A DNA stretch of 50,798 bases from Nitrosomonas sp. (GTDB lineage Bacteria > Pseudomonadota > Gammaproteobacteria > Burkholderiales > Nitrosomonadaceae): contig NZ_JAIEMO010000027.1 in NCBI RefSeq assembly GCF_019752095.1, forward strand, positions 1 to 50,798, written 5' to 3'. Numbering within the stretch: the first letter of the stretch is position 1; the number at the start of each line of letters is the position of its first letter. Shown here in pieces: positions 36,209 through 45,772 of this stretch. Below the pieces are notes generated by a model. That model was not told where the DNA came from. It did not search any database and worked only from the letters and a program-made list of their open reading frames with translations. The position numbers and the translations under genes are program-made.

Positions 36209-37537
36209 TTATGGTACTTGTTTATCAATTACTATTTCAACATCATTGCTGCCAAGCTTAATTGGTTTGCTAAACCCTTGTAGATCGCCATTCGAAGGAA
36301 CAGCTTGTCCAGATTTAGAAATTCTTGCTTCAATAACAATTTCTGGAAAACTGGACATTTTCATTGTAGGCATCATTGCCATATCGTCTGTCAATGTAAA
36401 GGCTGCTGGAAGATCACTTGCTTTCAAGCGCAGTATCGCCAAAGGCATCTTAGGTCCCGTACTCGCTCGCGCATAAATAAATAGAGTATCGTTAGGTGCC
36501 GCTTTTGTAGCCAATTCAGGTTTAATGTTTACCTGTCCAGAAACTGAAAGCGAAATTGTTTCTGTTGTATCAACCGCAGCATTATTAACTGGCTTAATAT
36601 CTGTTTGCGTCGCTGATTCATTCACTACAATTGACTGTTCTGAAGCACCCTCTTTCCCGCCTGAAGACAATAGTTTGGCTTCAGCAATACTATCCTTGAC
36701 AGATTTTGCCAGCGGAGAATCAGGAGGTATAGTCTCCAGCAGTTTTTCCCAATGTGCCGAGGCTTCATTGTATTTTTCTTGTTCAAATTCCGCATGACCT
36801 GCAAGTGCTAAAGCTGGCGGAAATTCTGGATCAATCCTAAGCGCCTCATAAAGCAATTCGGTCGGTTTTCCAGCCAGAGTTCCTTGATTCTTAAGTCCCA
36901 ACACACGGGCATAGTCACTCAAAATTTGTGGATTACTAGGCACCAATTCCGCCAGTTTTGCGTACGTATTACTAGCTTCAGTATAGCGTTCCATTGCTGT
37001 GTAGGTACGACCCAGCATTACCCAACCTTCGATATCCTCTGGATTATTACTCAGCCGAGCAATTAGAGTTTCCAGCGCAGCCGAGAAATCATGACCTGCA
37101 AGATCTTCGCCACCGCCGCCGCCACGATTCATTTGTGTTGCACTGGCAAGCTGTTCCTGCGGCAACAATCCGCGCGTATCACCGATGTTTAAATACAGAA
37201 AAACTGCGCCTAGTGGTAACATCAGCGCAATCACCGTTGAAAGCGCAATATTATAAATTTTTTTATTTTTCTGAATAACTACTTCTTCATGTTTAGTAAC
37301 ATCCTGCAACATACGTTGCTGCAGCTCCTGCTTGCTCTTGTCATATTGTTCTTGACTTAAGATATCGTTTTCCAAGTCTTTATCGAGCTCAACGAGCTGA
37401 TCACGATAAACCGTAATGTTAACCGCATCGTTCTCTAAGTTTTTAAGCTGAGTGTCTTTATTCCGTAATAGCGTTGGAATAATAAATAATAGTGCTGTAA
37501 CAATGAAAATTCCAGAAATAATCCAAAAAGCCGTCAT
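36209..37537 (-). CDS. ccmI: Cytochrome c maturation protein CcmI (TPR)
   Basis: The 442-residue protein has two N-terminal membrane helices (about 2-20 and 95-115) around a Leu-rich coiled region. A periplasmic domain with tetratricopeptide repeats follows (DIEGWVMLGRTYTAMERYTE, then YARVLGLKN, then PALALAGHAEFEQEKYN). A C-terminal beta domain ends in the protein tail. CcmI delivers apocytochromes to CcmFH. Its start overlaps the ccmH stop by four bases. Confidence 0.9.
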   Translation of the reverse strand: MTAFWIISGIFIVTALLFIIPTLLRNKDTQLKNLENDAVNITVYRDQLVELDKDLENDILSQEQYDKSKQELQQRMLQDVTKHEEVVIQKNKKIYNIALSTVIALMLPLGAVFLYLNIGDTRGLLPQEQLASATQMNRGGGGGEDLAGHDFSAALETLIARLSNNPEDIEGWVMLGRTYTAMERYTEASNTYAKLAELVPSNPQILSDYARVLGLKNQGTLAGKPTELLYEALRIDPEFPPALALAGHAEFEQEKYNEASAHWEKLLETIPPDSPLAKSVKDSIAEAKLLSSGGKEGASEQSIVVNESATQTDIKPVNNAAVDTTETISLSVSGQVNIKPELATKAAPNDTLFIYARASTGPKMPLAILRLKASDLPAAFTLTDDMAMMPTMKMSSFPEIVIEARISKSGQAVPSNGDLQGFSKPIKLGSNDVEIVIDKQVP

Positions 37538-38034
37538 ACGTTCTTACCTTTTTTATCCTCATTCAGTAATGCTTCCGCTTCTTTAAGCTGCTCTTGCGAA
37601 AGCGATACATCTTCTATTTGTAAACGTCGACGCTTCAAATAAACAATCAACGAACCTAATCCGATCGAAAACAAAATAGCCGGGCCAAACCATAATAGGA
37701 CTGTTGTCGGCTTCATAGGGGGATTATAAAGAACAAAATCCCCATATCGATCGACTAAAAACTGCACAATCTCTTTATCCGTTTTGTTGTCCTTTATTTG
37801 CTCGCGAATTTCACGACGAATGTCATTTGAAAATTCCGCTCTGGAGTCTGCAATGGACTCATTCTGACAAACCAAGCAGCGTAAGTCTACGGTCAATGCC
37901 AGCATTCTTTTTTCAATCTCTGGATCTTCAGCGACAGGTATAGCTTCTTTTGCCCATGTGCTAAGTGGGAAAATTGAGAACAGTACAAAAACAAAAATAG
38001 TAACTTTCACTACATCACTGAATTGACGCATCAT
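37534..38034 (-). CDS. ccmH: Cytochrome c maturation thiol reductant CcmH
   Basis: The 166-residue protein has a signal peptide and the redox motif LRCLVCQNESIADS (Cys-x-x-Cys), the hallmark of CcmH/CycL. A membrane helix near the C-terminus (about 115-135) ends in a charged tail. It reduces apocytochrome disulfides for heme attachment. It overlaps ccmI and follows ccmG by 34 bases. Confidence 0.95.
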   Translation of the reverse strand: MMRQFSDVVKVTIFVFVLFSIFPLSTWAKEAIPVAEDPEIEKRMLALTVDLRCLVCQNESIADSRAEFSNDIRREIREQIKDNKTDKEIVQFLVDRYGDFVLYNPPMKPTTVLLWFGPAILFSIGLGSLIVYLKRRRLQIEDVSLSQEQLKEAEALLNEDKKGKNV

Positions 38035-38068
38035 GAAGAATAAACCCTTACATTTAACTTACAAGCTT

Positions 38069-38599
38069 TTATGCCTGATTTTGTAATTCTTTAATTAGAG
38101 GAAGAATTGTTTTTTCTAGTGAGTCTACCGTAACCGGCCCAATTTGCTTATGCCTGATAATTCCTTCCTTATCGATTACATAAGTTTCCGGAACACCATA
38201 AACACCATAATTAATTCCAACTTTTCCATCAGTATCTACAATACTTATAGCATAAGGGTCGCCATAACGTTTTAACCATTGCAATGCTGTATTACGTTCA
38301 TCCTTGTAATTGAGACCGTAAATTGGAATAATTCCCGAATTTGCTAATTGCACCAACAAAGGATGCTCGTCTCGACATGCAACACACCAAGACGCCCACA
38401 CATTAAGCATCCAAACCTTGCCGAGATTATCCTCTGAAGACATTATTTTATCTGGCTCATGCAGTTGGTTGAGCTGAAATTTTGGTGCCGGTTTATCTAT
38501 CAGCGGTGAAGGTACCTGCCGAGGATTTAATGTCAAACCAATTAGCAAAAAAACTGCTAACACCATGAAAATAGCTAAGGGCATCAAATACCGCATCAT
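38069..38599 (-). CDS. ccmG: Periplasmic thioredoxin-like CcmG (DsbE)
   Basis: The 176-residue protein has an N-terminal membrane anchor (MPLAIFMVLAVFLLIGLTL) and a thioredoxin fold with WASWCVACRDEHP. GVPETYVIDKEG marks the cis-Pro loop. It keeps CcmH/apocytochrome cysteines reduced. Its start codon overlaps the ccmF stop (ATGA). Confidence 0.95.
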   Translation of the reverse strand: MMRYLMPLAIFMVLAVFLLIGLTLNPRQVPSPLIDKPAPKFQLNQLHEPDKIMSSEDNLGKVWMLNVWASWCVACRDEHPLLVQLANSGIIPIYGLNYKDERNTALQWLKRYGDPYAISIVDTDGKVGINYGVYGVPETYVIDKEGIIRHKQIGPVTVDSLEKTILPLIKELQNQA

Positions 38600-40650
38600 A
38601 CTTTAGTTGTCTCCGTAGCCAACTCAACTTTAGTTGTTGCAGATGCAACTGCTGCAGGAGTACCTTCCGCTTGCTTTTCTGGTTCAGCAACGCGCGCAGC
38701 TGTAGATTCCTTTTTGATAATCTTCAGACGATAACGACGATCGGTGATTGAAGTAATACCACCCATTGCCATCAATATACACCCAAACCATATCCAATCG
38801 ACAAACGGCTTATGATAAGCACGAACCACCCAGGCACCATTAGATAGAGGCTCACCTAGAGCAACATAAAGATCACGAAAAAAACCTGTGTCGATCGCCG
38901 CCTCAGTCATTGCCATACCCGAAGCATTATAGGTGCGCTTTTCTGGATATAAATTGCGAACAAATTGGTCATCTTTGAGAACAGAGATTTCACCTCTGAC
39001 TGCTTTATAGTTTGGGCCGACAACATCACTGGTACCATTAAACTGAAAAACATAACCGCCAACGGTCACTTTACTACCAATTTCCATACGCACATCTTTC
39101 TCAGTTTCATAACTGTTTACTAACGTTACGCCAATAATAAATATCGCCACTCCAATATGTGCGCAATGCATTCCGTAATAACTTCTTGACTGTTTAGATA
39201 GCTTAGTCAATAAATTACCCTCACCAGAGTTATTCAGACGATGTTTTACATTAACAAATGCGCAAACAATAATCCAGAATGCTAACAATAAGCCAAAACT
39301 CACCATTGGCTTCCATTCGCCCATAAAAAATGGTGTAATCAGAGCAGAAACCACACTAATCCCAAACGCCCAGCGTAACCGAATAGCTAACGCAGGCAAA
39401 CTCATCTGCTTCCAACGTGAAATAGGCCCAATACCAATCAAGAAAATTGCTGGTGTCATGATAGGCACAAAAACCGCTTCAAAGAATGGAGGGCCTACCG
39501 ATAGCTTACCCAAGCCAAGAGCATCGATAATCAATGGGTAAAGCGTTCCTAGCAACACGCTTGCCGCTGCAACTAGCAACAATATATTGTTGGCCAACAG
39601 CATTGATTCGCGCGAGAGTAAATCAAATTTACCTCCTAAGCCTACCTTTGGCGCACGCCATGCAAACAATAACAAAGCACAACTAATCACAATCACAAGA
39701 AAAGCGAGAATAAATACACCACGCGCAGGATCGGTTGCAAATGCGTGAACAGAAGTTAAAACTCCTGAGCGCACTAAAAATGTTCCTAGCAAGCTCAGCG
39801 CAAATGTACTAATTGCCAATAAGACTGTCCAACTTTTGAAACTACCCCGTTTTTCAGTAGCCGCCAGCGAATGGACTAAAGCCGTACCGACCAGCCACGG
39901 TAGAAACGATGCGTTCTCCACTGGATCCCAAAACCACCAACCACCCCAACCTAATTCATAATACGCCCACCAGCTACCGAGCATAATCCCAATCGTTAGA
40001 AATACCCAAGCAATAATCGTCCACGGTCGTGACCAACGCGCCCACGTCGCATCCAGCTTTCCACTCAATAATGCAGCAATAGCAAAAGCAAAAGCAACAG
40101 AAAACCCAACATATCCCATATAGAGCATAGGTGGATGCACTACCATACCAAAATCTTGCAACAGAGGATTCAAATCACTTCCTTCCGCTGCAGCGGGTAA
40201 TAGACGATCAAAAGGATTTGAGGTAAATAACATGAATACCAAAAAACCAATACTAACAAGACCTAAAACTCCAATGACTCTTGCAACGACATCATCCGGT
40301 AACTGCTTGCTAAAAACACTGACCGCAACAGACCAACTAGCAAGCATCAAAACCCATAATAATAAGGAGCCTTCATGAGATCCCCACGTTGCTGCTAATC
40401 GAAAATGAAATGGCAATTCGGTATTCGAATTATTGGCTACGTTCAGAACAGAAAAATCACTACTGATAAAGGAATATGCCAAACAAAAGAATGCAATCAG
40501 TACAAATACAAATTGCCCTTGAACGACTGGTTTTGCCAATGCTATCCAAGAAGGAATACCACGTGCCGCACCTATAATAGGTAACGTTCCTTGTAAAGTG
40601 GCTAAGAGGAGAGCAAGTATTAAAGAAAAATTACCAATTTCTGGAATCAT
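38596..40650 (-). CDS. ccmF: Cytochrome c heme lyase subunit CcmF
   Basis: The 684-residue polytopic membrane protein has the WWD domain (GWGGWWFWDPVENASFLPWL) and His-containing loops such as LLQDFGMVVHPPMLYMGY and LLWVLMLASWSV. More than ten hydrophobic segments are evident. The last 50 residues form an Ala/Glu/Thr-rich soluble tail. It joins heme to apocytochrome together with CcmH and CcmI. It follows ccmE by 83 bases. Confidence 0.96.
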   Translation of the reverse strand: MIPEIGNFSLILALLLATLQGTLPIIGAARGIPSWIALAKPVVQGQFVFVLIAFFCLAYSFISSDFSVLNVANNSNTELPFHFRLAATWGSHEGSLLLWVLMLASWSVAVSVFSKQLPDDVVARVIGVLGLVSIGFLVFMLFTSNPFDRLLPAAAEGSDLNPLLQDFGMVVHPPMLYMGYVGFSVAFAFAIAALLSGKLDATWARWSRPWTIIAWVFLTIGIMLGSWWAYYELGWGGWWFWDPVENASFLPWLVGTALVHSLAATEKRGSFKSWTVLLAISTFALSLLGTFLVRSGVLTSVHAFATDPARGVFILAFLVIVISCALLLFAWRAPKVGLGGKFDLLSRESMLLANNILLLVAAASVLLGTLYPLIIDALGLGKLSVGPPFFEAVFVPIMTPAIFLIGIGPISRWKQMSLPALAIRLRWAFGISVVSALITPFFMGEWKPMVSFGLLLAFWIIVCAFVNVKHRLNNSGEGNLLTKLSKQSRSYYGMHCAHIGVAIFIIGVTLVNSYETEKDVRMEIGSKVTVGGYVFQFNGTSDVVGPNYKAVRGEISVLKDDQFVRNLYPEKRTYNASGMAMTEAAIDTGFFRDLYVALGEPLSNGAWVVRAYHKPFVDWIWFGCILMAMGGITSITDRRYRLKIIKKESTAARVAEPEKQAEGTPAAVASATTKVELATETTKV

Positions 40651-40733
40651 GATTTTATTTATTTAAAAAATTAAAAATTATTCAGGATTAAAAATTGAAC
40701 CTCCCAGAGAAGATTAACTTCTCTGAGAAAACT

Positions 40734-41195
40734 TTATTGCGCTAGAGATGCTCTTTGTGCTTTAGCAGCCCTCTCTAGGGCTTCGGCAGCTTCAGGCGGC
40801 ATATAATTTTCATCGTGCTTGGCAAGAACTTCATCAGCCAAAAAAATACCTGCATCGGATATTTTTCCTTGTGCGACAACACCCTTACCTTCTCGAAATA
40901 AGTCAGGCAAAATGCCTGTATATACGACAGGTATTGTTTCTGCTGTATCTGTCACAGCAAAATGCACTGTAGTCGACCCATCATCACGTTTAACACTACC
41001 TTCTGCGACCAATCCACCAATGCGAAAACTTTTACCAATTGGCGCTTCATTCGCAATAACTTGAGACGGACTGAAGAAAAACACCAAATTACTTTGAAAA
41101 GCATTCAATACCAAAATTGCTGCAACTCCTAATGCAGTAACTCCAGAGGCTATCATTACAAGCTTCTTATGACGTGGTTTCATTTTTTGTCTCAT
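40734..41195 (-). CDS. ccmE: Heme chaperone CcmE
   Basis: The 153-residue protein has one N-terminal membrane anchor ([20 protein letters not shown]) and an OB-fold domain. The heme-binding His sits in [12 protein letters not shown] near the C-terminus, as in the family HxxxY motif. It carries heme from CcmABCD to CcmF. The start at 41195 or at the Met four codons later (41183) overlaps the ccmD end. Confidence 0.95.
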   Translation of the reverse strand: MRQKMKPRHKKLVMIASGVTALGVAAILVLNAFQSNLVFFFSPSQVIANEAPIGKSFRIGGLVAEGSVKRDDGSTTVHFAVTDTAETIPVVYTGILPDLFREGKGVVAQGKISDAGIFLADEVLAKHDENYMPPEAAEALERAAKAQRASLAQ

Positions 41196-41364
41196 TATTA
41201 TCTAAGTCTTCGATGTGACTATATTGTTTTTCTAAAGTTCGTCGACGATTTGAAATTAACAGGATTTCACCTGCTATACACATGAAAGTCACAACATATG
41301 ATCCCCAAACATAGAGTCCATATCCTCCCATTGAGAAAAACTCTGACCAACTTGACCAAATCAC
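41167..41364 (-). CDS. ccmD: Small membrane protein CcmD
   Basis: The 65-residue protein has one membrane helix ([20 protein letters not shown]) and a basic, charged tail ([16 protein letters not shown]), typical of CcmD. It stabilises heme-loaded CcmE with CcmC. A GTG start at 41364 overlaps the last base of the ccmC TAG stop (TAGTG). The end overlaps ccmE. Confidence 0.9.
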   Translation of the reverse strand: MIWSSWSEFFSMGGYGLYVWGSYVVTFMCIAGEILLISNRRRTLEKQYSHIEDLDNNETKNETTS

Positions 41365-42107
41365 TATATAGCTCCTTTCTTATGCAGTTCCGCTACCCAG
41401 GCTGTATGGCTTTCTCGCTCAAGAATGATAACGCGTGCACGCTTTAATATTACTGCGATGGAGTACATCCAGCTAGCTAACACCATAATTAGCATACCGG
41501 TCAACATAGTCGTCGCCATCGCAGGTGCTTGATTAAGGCTTACCGATGCACCTTGATGTAAGGTATTCCACCACTGCACTGAAAAATAAATAATCGGTAT
41601 ATTAATAACACCGACCAAAGCAATGATTGCGCCCGCTTTATCAGCACGTCGCGGATCGTCAATTGCTGCTTGTAAGGACATAAAACCAATATAAAGAAAA
41701 AACAAGATTAACTCAGAAGTCAATCGCGCATCCCATACCCACCACGTTCCCCACATAGGCTTGCCCCATAACGCACCAGTCCATAGCGCAATAAAAGTAA
41801 ACATGGCTCCTGTTGGCGCAATTGCAGTTGCAAACATAGAGGACAATCTTGTATTAAAAGCCAATCCGATACCCGCCCAAAATGCCATCACGACATATAG
41901 AAACATTGACATCCATGCCGCAGGTACGTGTATGAAAATAATCCGATAAGCTTCACCTTGCTGAAAATCGGTTGGCGCAACAAAAAAACCGACATAAAGC
42001 CCTACTATCAACAACATTACCGAAATAAAAACAAATACCGGAACCATTTTTCCCGCCAACAAATAAAAGCTAGCAGGAGAAGAGTACTTGAACCAATTAA
42101 TCGCCAT
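41364..42107 (-). CDS. ccmC: Heme exporter component CcmC
   Basis: The 247-residue protein has six hydrophobic segments and the WWD motif GTWWVWDARLTSELIL, with family His in FIHVPAAWMSMF and TLHQGAS. It loads heme onto CcmE. It is separated from ccmB by a 162-base gap, the longest inside the operon, which contains the palindrome CCCCAATTTGGGG at 42153-42165 with no T-run. Confidence 0.95.
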   Translation of the reverse strand: MAINWFKYSSPASFYLLAGKMVPVFVFISVMLLIVGLYVGFFVAPTDFQQGEAYRIIFIHVPAAWMSMFLYVVMAFWAGIGLAFNTRLSSMFATAIAPTGAMFTFIALWTGALWGKPMWGTWWVWDARLTSELILFFLYIGFMSLQAAIDDPRRADKAGAIIALVGVINIPIIYFSVQWWNTLHQGASVSLNQAPAMATTMLTGMLIMVLASWMYSIAVILKRARVIILERESHTAWVAELHKKGAI

Positions 42108-42269
42108 ATTTAATATTAAAATTCTTCATGTTAATTTTCATCCCTCAACTATCCCCAATTTGGGGGGTCAGTAATTTTATACCAAAAAATCAGAAATTAT
42201 ATAAAAGGTGTAATAAATTACCCTCAATTAATCTCGAGATATTGAAACAAACTCAAAAAAATATCTCAG

Positions 42270-42929
42270 TTATTCTAAAGAAACTCGCAAGGACGAAGCA
42301 GCAGCCCAAGGCGCAAATACAATCGATACTAATAGAAATGCGCCAATCAATGATAAATGCGCATCAAACGCGACCCCTGCCATATTGGCCTCAACCGCGC
42401 CAGCACCAAAAATCAGCACAGGAATATAAAGCGGTAACACCAACAGCGAAACGAGCACCCCCCCTCCTCGTAATCCTAAAGTCAATGCCGCACCGATTGC
42501 TCCAATCAAGCTTAAAACCGGCGTCCCTAATAATAAAGCCGCTGTTAAAACAAGTAATGCATCAGTTGGCAAATCGTACTGAATACCCAATACTGGTGCC
42601 ATTAAAACCAATGGCACTCCAGTTACCAACCAATGTGCAAACGCCTTACCAAGTACTAACAGCGATAGTGACTGAGGTGATAACAGCATCTGTTCCAATG
42701 TGCCATCAACATAATCATTTGAAAACATTCTTCCCAGCGATAACATCGAAGCCAATAAAGCTGCGACCCAAACTACACCGGGTGCCATCGTACGCAACAT
42801 ATTCATTTCGGGTCCAACACTTAGAGGAAACAGGCTCACTACGATGATGAAAAAAAACAATGTAGTCAACACATCTGATTGACGCCTCATTGCCAATAAT
42901 AAATCGCGTTTAATTATCCACATAAACAT
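42270..42929 (-). CDS. ccmB: Heme exporter ABC membrane subunit CcmB
   Basis: The 219-residue protein has six hydrophobic segments and family blocks LLFFFIIVVSLFPLSVGPE, LASMLSLGRMFSNDYVDGTL and GAIGAALTLGLRGGGVLVSL. It forms the permease of the CcmAB ATP-driven complex that releases holo-CcmE. It starts one base after the ccmA stop. Confidence 0.94.
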   Translation of the reverse strand: MFMWIIKRDLLLAMRRQSDVLTTLFFFIIVVSLFPLSVGPEMNMLRTMAPGVVWVAALLASMLSLGRMFSNDYVDGTLEQMLLSPQSLSLLVLGKAFAHWLVTGVPLVLMAPVLGIQYDLPTDALLVLTAALLLGTPVLSLIGAIGAALTLGLRGGGVLVSLLVLPLYIPVLIFGAGAVEANMAGVAFDAHLSLIGAFLLVSIVFAPWAAASSLRVSLE

Positions 42930-42930
42930 A

Positions 42931-43545
42931 TTAAGCCAAATGCAACTGCGTTATTGATGTTGCCGTCACCTCAATTTCCTGATGTGTTGTCATCACGATC
43001 ACGCCACCTCTTTGCAAATGCTGCTCCAGTAATTTTTGAATCAATTTAACAGCCATAACATCTAGCGCAACTAATGGCTCATCGAGGATCCACAATGTGG
43101 TACTACAGACCAGTAATCGCGCTAAAGCAACGCGACGACGCTGTCCTTGCGATAAAACCTTAACGGGCAAAGCTTCCCTCCCTCTCAGCCCCATATGCTT
43201 CAGCGCATCACTGGCCTGACTAATACTAATTTCTGAACCTGCCAACGCACTTGAAATGCGCAAATTCTCAATAACCGTTAAATCATCTTTGGTGCCGCTC
43301 AAATGACCAATATAGGTGACTGCAGCAAAATAATCTCCATTTAGCGATTGGATAGAAGTACCACGCCAGAGAATTTCACCAGCAGCAGGATTTGACAACC
43401 CACATAGCATACGCAATAAGCTGGTCTTGCCACTGCCATTAGGACCACGAACTTGCAGCAAACTACCGGCTTCGAGAGAAAAATTGATATCTTTGAATAG
43501 TTCGCGATCACCGCGAACACAGGCAAGATTAATCCCCTGCAACAT
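42931..43545 (-). CDS. ccmA: Heme exporter ABC ATPase CcmA
   Basis: The 204-residue ATPase has Walker A GPNGSGKTSLLRML, signature LSQGQRRRVALARLLV and Walker B TLWILDEPLVALD. The start at ATG 43545 (AAGG upstream) fits the family length; a longer frame to 43611 adds a leader with no family match. It opens the ccm operon. A promoter is expected in the 300 bases before it but no clear box was fixed. Confidence 0.94.
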   Translation of the reverse strand: MLQGINLACVRGDRELFKDINFSLEAGSLLQVRGPNGSGKTSLLRMLCGLSNPAAGEILWRGTSIQSLNGDYFAAVTYIGHLSGTKDDLTVIENLRISSALAGSEISISQASDALKHMGLRGREALPVKVLSQGQRRRVALARLLVCSTTLWILDEPLVALDVMAVKLIQKLLEQHLQRGGVIVMTTHQEIEVTATSITQLHLA

Positions 43546-43855
43546 TGCTTGAACCTTTCGGTAACATAAACATAAAATTATAGCGCATCGAAGTTGAGTC
43601 CGCTTACTCAAAAGAATCTATGTAACTTCGAATATTCTTGGTTTTAGCAGAACTGTAGCTTAATTCGATGCTTTCAATTCAAAATTTATTTATTAAAAGA
43701 TAGCTTGCAAAGTCTAATTGCATATCAGTAAACTTTAAATCACGTGTATAAAATGTGAATGATTCGAAAAAAGTACAGCAATTCACTAAATATTTATAAT
43801 CTCCGCAGTCAAAAACTTATAATTTTACGTCCATATATCTAATAAGGAATCAGCC

Positions 43856-44092
43856 ATGATAGAAAAACATGATTTACATCATGAGTTCCCTGAGTATTAC
43901 GATCGCATTCATGAATTAAAAACCAATGATAGTCACTTCGCCCGACTGTTTGACGAATATCATGATATCAATCGCGAAATTCTCAGAATCGAAGAAGGTG
44001 TCAAAAACACCACTGACGAGTATCTGGAAGAATTGAAAAAGAAGCGCCTATTACATAAAGATAAACTCTACGGCATGATTACCAATAATTAA
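43856..44092 (+). CDS. YdcH-like small protein (DUF465)
   Basis: The 78-residue helical protein has the YdcH/DUF465 layout: HEFPEYYDRIHELKTNDSHF, then LFDEYHDINREILRIE, and the closing LKKKRLLHKDKLYGMI. The family has no firmly known function. AAGGAATCAGCC gives a good ribosome-binding site for ATG 43856. It is divergent from ccmA with about 310 AT-rich bases between. Confidence 0.9.
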   Translation: MIEKHDLHHEFPEYYDRIHELKTNDSHFARLFDEYHDINREILRIEEGVKNTTDEYLEELKKKRLLHKDKLYGMITNN

Positions 44093-44172
44093 TGTTAATA
44101 CTCGGCATTAATTTTTAAGAACCATAGTTTTTTATAGGCCTCTAGCAATCAACCATACTGTCGGAGCAAAAG

Positions 44173-45174
44173 ATGAAAGCAGTTTATTTTGACACAGGTG
44201 GTTCAGCGGATATTCTGTGTTTTGGAGATATTGCACTGTCCAGTCATTGCGATGAAAATCAAGTTCTAGTTCGCATCAAAGCAATCGGCATCAATCCAAT
44301 CGACTGCAAAATTCGGGCAGCCCCTGAACAATTTTCGGTCACTTTTCCAGTAATACCAGGATGCGACGGAGCTGGTATTGTAGAAGCAGTAGGAATGCGA
44401 GTGAATGAATTCAGACCTGGCGATGAAGTTTATTTTTCACAACCCGGCTTTAACAATCGCCAAGGCACTTATGCCGAATACGTGCATGTCGACGCCAATT
44501 TACTTGCATTAAAACCGTGTTCGCTTACCTTCGAGCAGGCTGCTGCTGCACCATTGGTTTTTATTACCGCGTGGGAAGCATTGCATGATCGTGCACGCAT
44601 CACTCAGAATCAAACTGTATTAATTCATGCCGGTGCTGGTGGCGTTGGTCATGCCGCTATTCAATTGGCCAAACTAGCCGGAGCCCGCGTCATCACCACA
44701 GTAAGCACTGAAGAAAAAGTAAATTTCGCAAAACGCCTAGGTGCAGATCTGATCATCAATTACCGCACACAGGACGTAGTTGCAGAGGTATTGCACTGGA
44801 CAAACAATAATGGCGTGGATATTGTGCTCGATACCGTAGGACCGAAAATTCTACAAAGCTGTTTTCGTTGCGTCAAGCCCTACGGTGACGTTGTAACCAT
44901 TCTACAATCCGCACCGGATACTGACTGGGGAGAGGCTCGTGCGCGCAATGTCCGCTTCAGTCTTGAACTAATGTTGACACCAGTTTTGCTCGAACTGGAA
45001 GACGCGAAGCGCCATCAAGGCGAAATACTGCGACAATGCGCGACATTGTTTGATGCCCATAAATTACAGGTGGAAATTGCGCGTACTTTTGCGCTGGCAG
45101 ATGCTGCTGCAGCACAGCGCTTTCTTGAACAAAACCAATTCATTGGGAAACTCATACTTACAGTTAATTCATAG
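44173..45174 (+). CDS. NADPH:quinone oxidoreductase-like (MDR superfamily)
   Basis: The 333-residue protein is a medium-chain dehydrogenase without the catalytic zinc ligands, as in quinone reductases (Qor). The N-terminal GroES-like part shows IKAIGINPIDCKIR and PGCDGAGIVEAVG. The Rossmann motif is HAGAGGVGHAAIQLAKLAGA. It probably reduces quinones or enones with NADPH. Its exact substrate is unknown. It lies 80 bases after the YdcH-like gene. Confidence 0.88.
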   Translation: MKAVYFDTGGSADILCFGDIALSSHCDENQVLVRIKAIGINPIDCKIRAAPEQFSVTFPVIPGCDGAGIVEAVGMRVNEFRPGDEVYFSQPGFNNRQGTYAEYVHVDANLLALKPCSLTFEQAAAAPLVFITAWEALHDRARITQNQTVLIHAGAGGVGHAAIQLAKLAGARVITTVSTEEKVNFAKRLGADLIINYRTQDVVAEVLHWTNNNGVDIVLDTVGPKILQSCFRCVKPYGDVVTILQSAPDTDWGEARARNVRFSLELMLTPVLLELEDAKRHQGEILRQCATLFDAHKLQVEIARTFALADAAAAQRFLEQNQFIGKLILTVNS

Positions 45175-45772
45175 AATAAATGAAGTTTCTCTAGAAATGT
45201 GGACAAGCACTTAAACGTAAAATCATGAAAAAGTGGGGCAATGGGATACGCAAAGAATGACAGTAACTCTCACAGGTAATACCCAGTCCACCATTAACCG
45301 CTCTGGTTTTCGAATTCCGCCCACCACTGGAGATCTTTGCCCTTCTCAATGAGCTTTTGTCCGCGCAAAGATCTCAGTATAATTTGCAGTTCTCTTTTCT
45401 CGAGTTATTGCTTTATTTGCCATAAAGTTTCATCAATTACCCACAATTTCTGTGGATAACTTTGTGAACAACTCTCTGTTTGGCTGGCTAACTCGAATAT
45501 TTCTAAGGGTTTTTCTTGGATTGATTAATAATTTAACACTATTATTATGTAACATTTATCATATGGTTACGAGATATTCTTCAGCTTGACATCAAGTTAC
45601 TTCTAGTACTTATTATATCTTGCTAGAATTGTGGACGATTTTTAATGTCAAGAAATATTTGCATATGCTAAAGCACATATCCCGAGTAAAAACTGACAAA
45701 ACAACCACCGCCTAAAACCGGTGGCTTTAACTTTATGATGAACAATAAGCTAATCTTTCTCCTCGGCTACAA
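45175..45772. other. Gap of 598 bases with small remnants
   Basis: No complete gene is seen. A minus-strand frame at 45294-45404 reads ILRSLRGQKLIEKGKDLQWW and looks coding, but it has no start codon and only 36 residues, so it is probably a remnant. At 45225 a plus-strand MKKWGNGIRKE resembles the beginning of an AbrB/MazE-like antitoxin but stops at once. The stretch 45440-45660 is AT-rich without recognised motifs. A terminator follows at 45705-45724. Confidence 0.5.
45705..45724 (-). terminator. Probable intrinsic terminator after the lipoprotein hydrolase
   Basis: CCACCG (45705-45710) and CGGTGG (45719-45724) form a stem with an 8-base loop. On the minus strand, TTGTTTTG follows, and on the plus strand CTTTAACTTT, so it can end transcription of the minus-strand hydrolase about 50 bases after its stop. 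Confidence 0.6.

Noticed and set aside
42153..42165. Intrinsic terminator after ccmB
   Set aside because: The palindrome has no following T-run in either direction and lies inside an operon whose downstream genes need expression.
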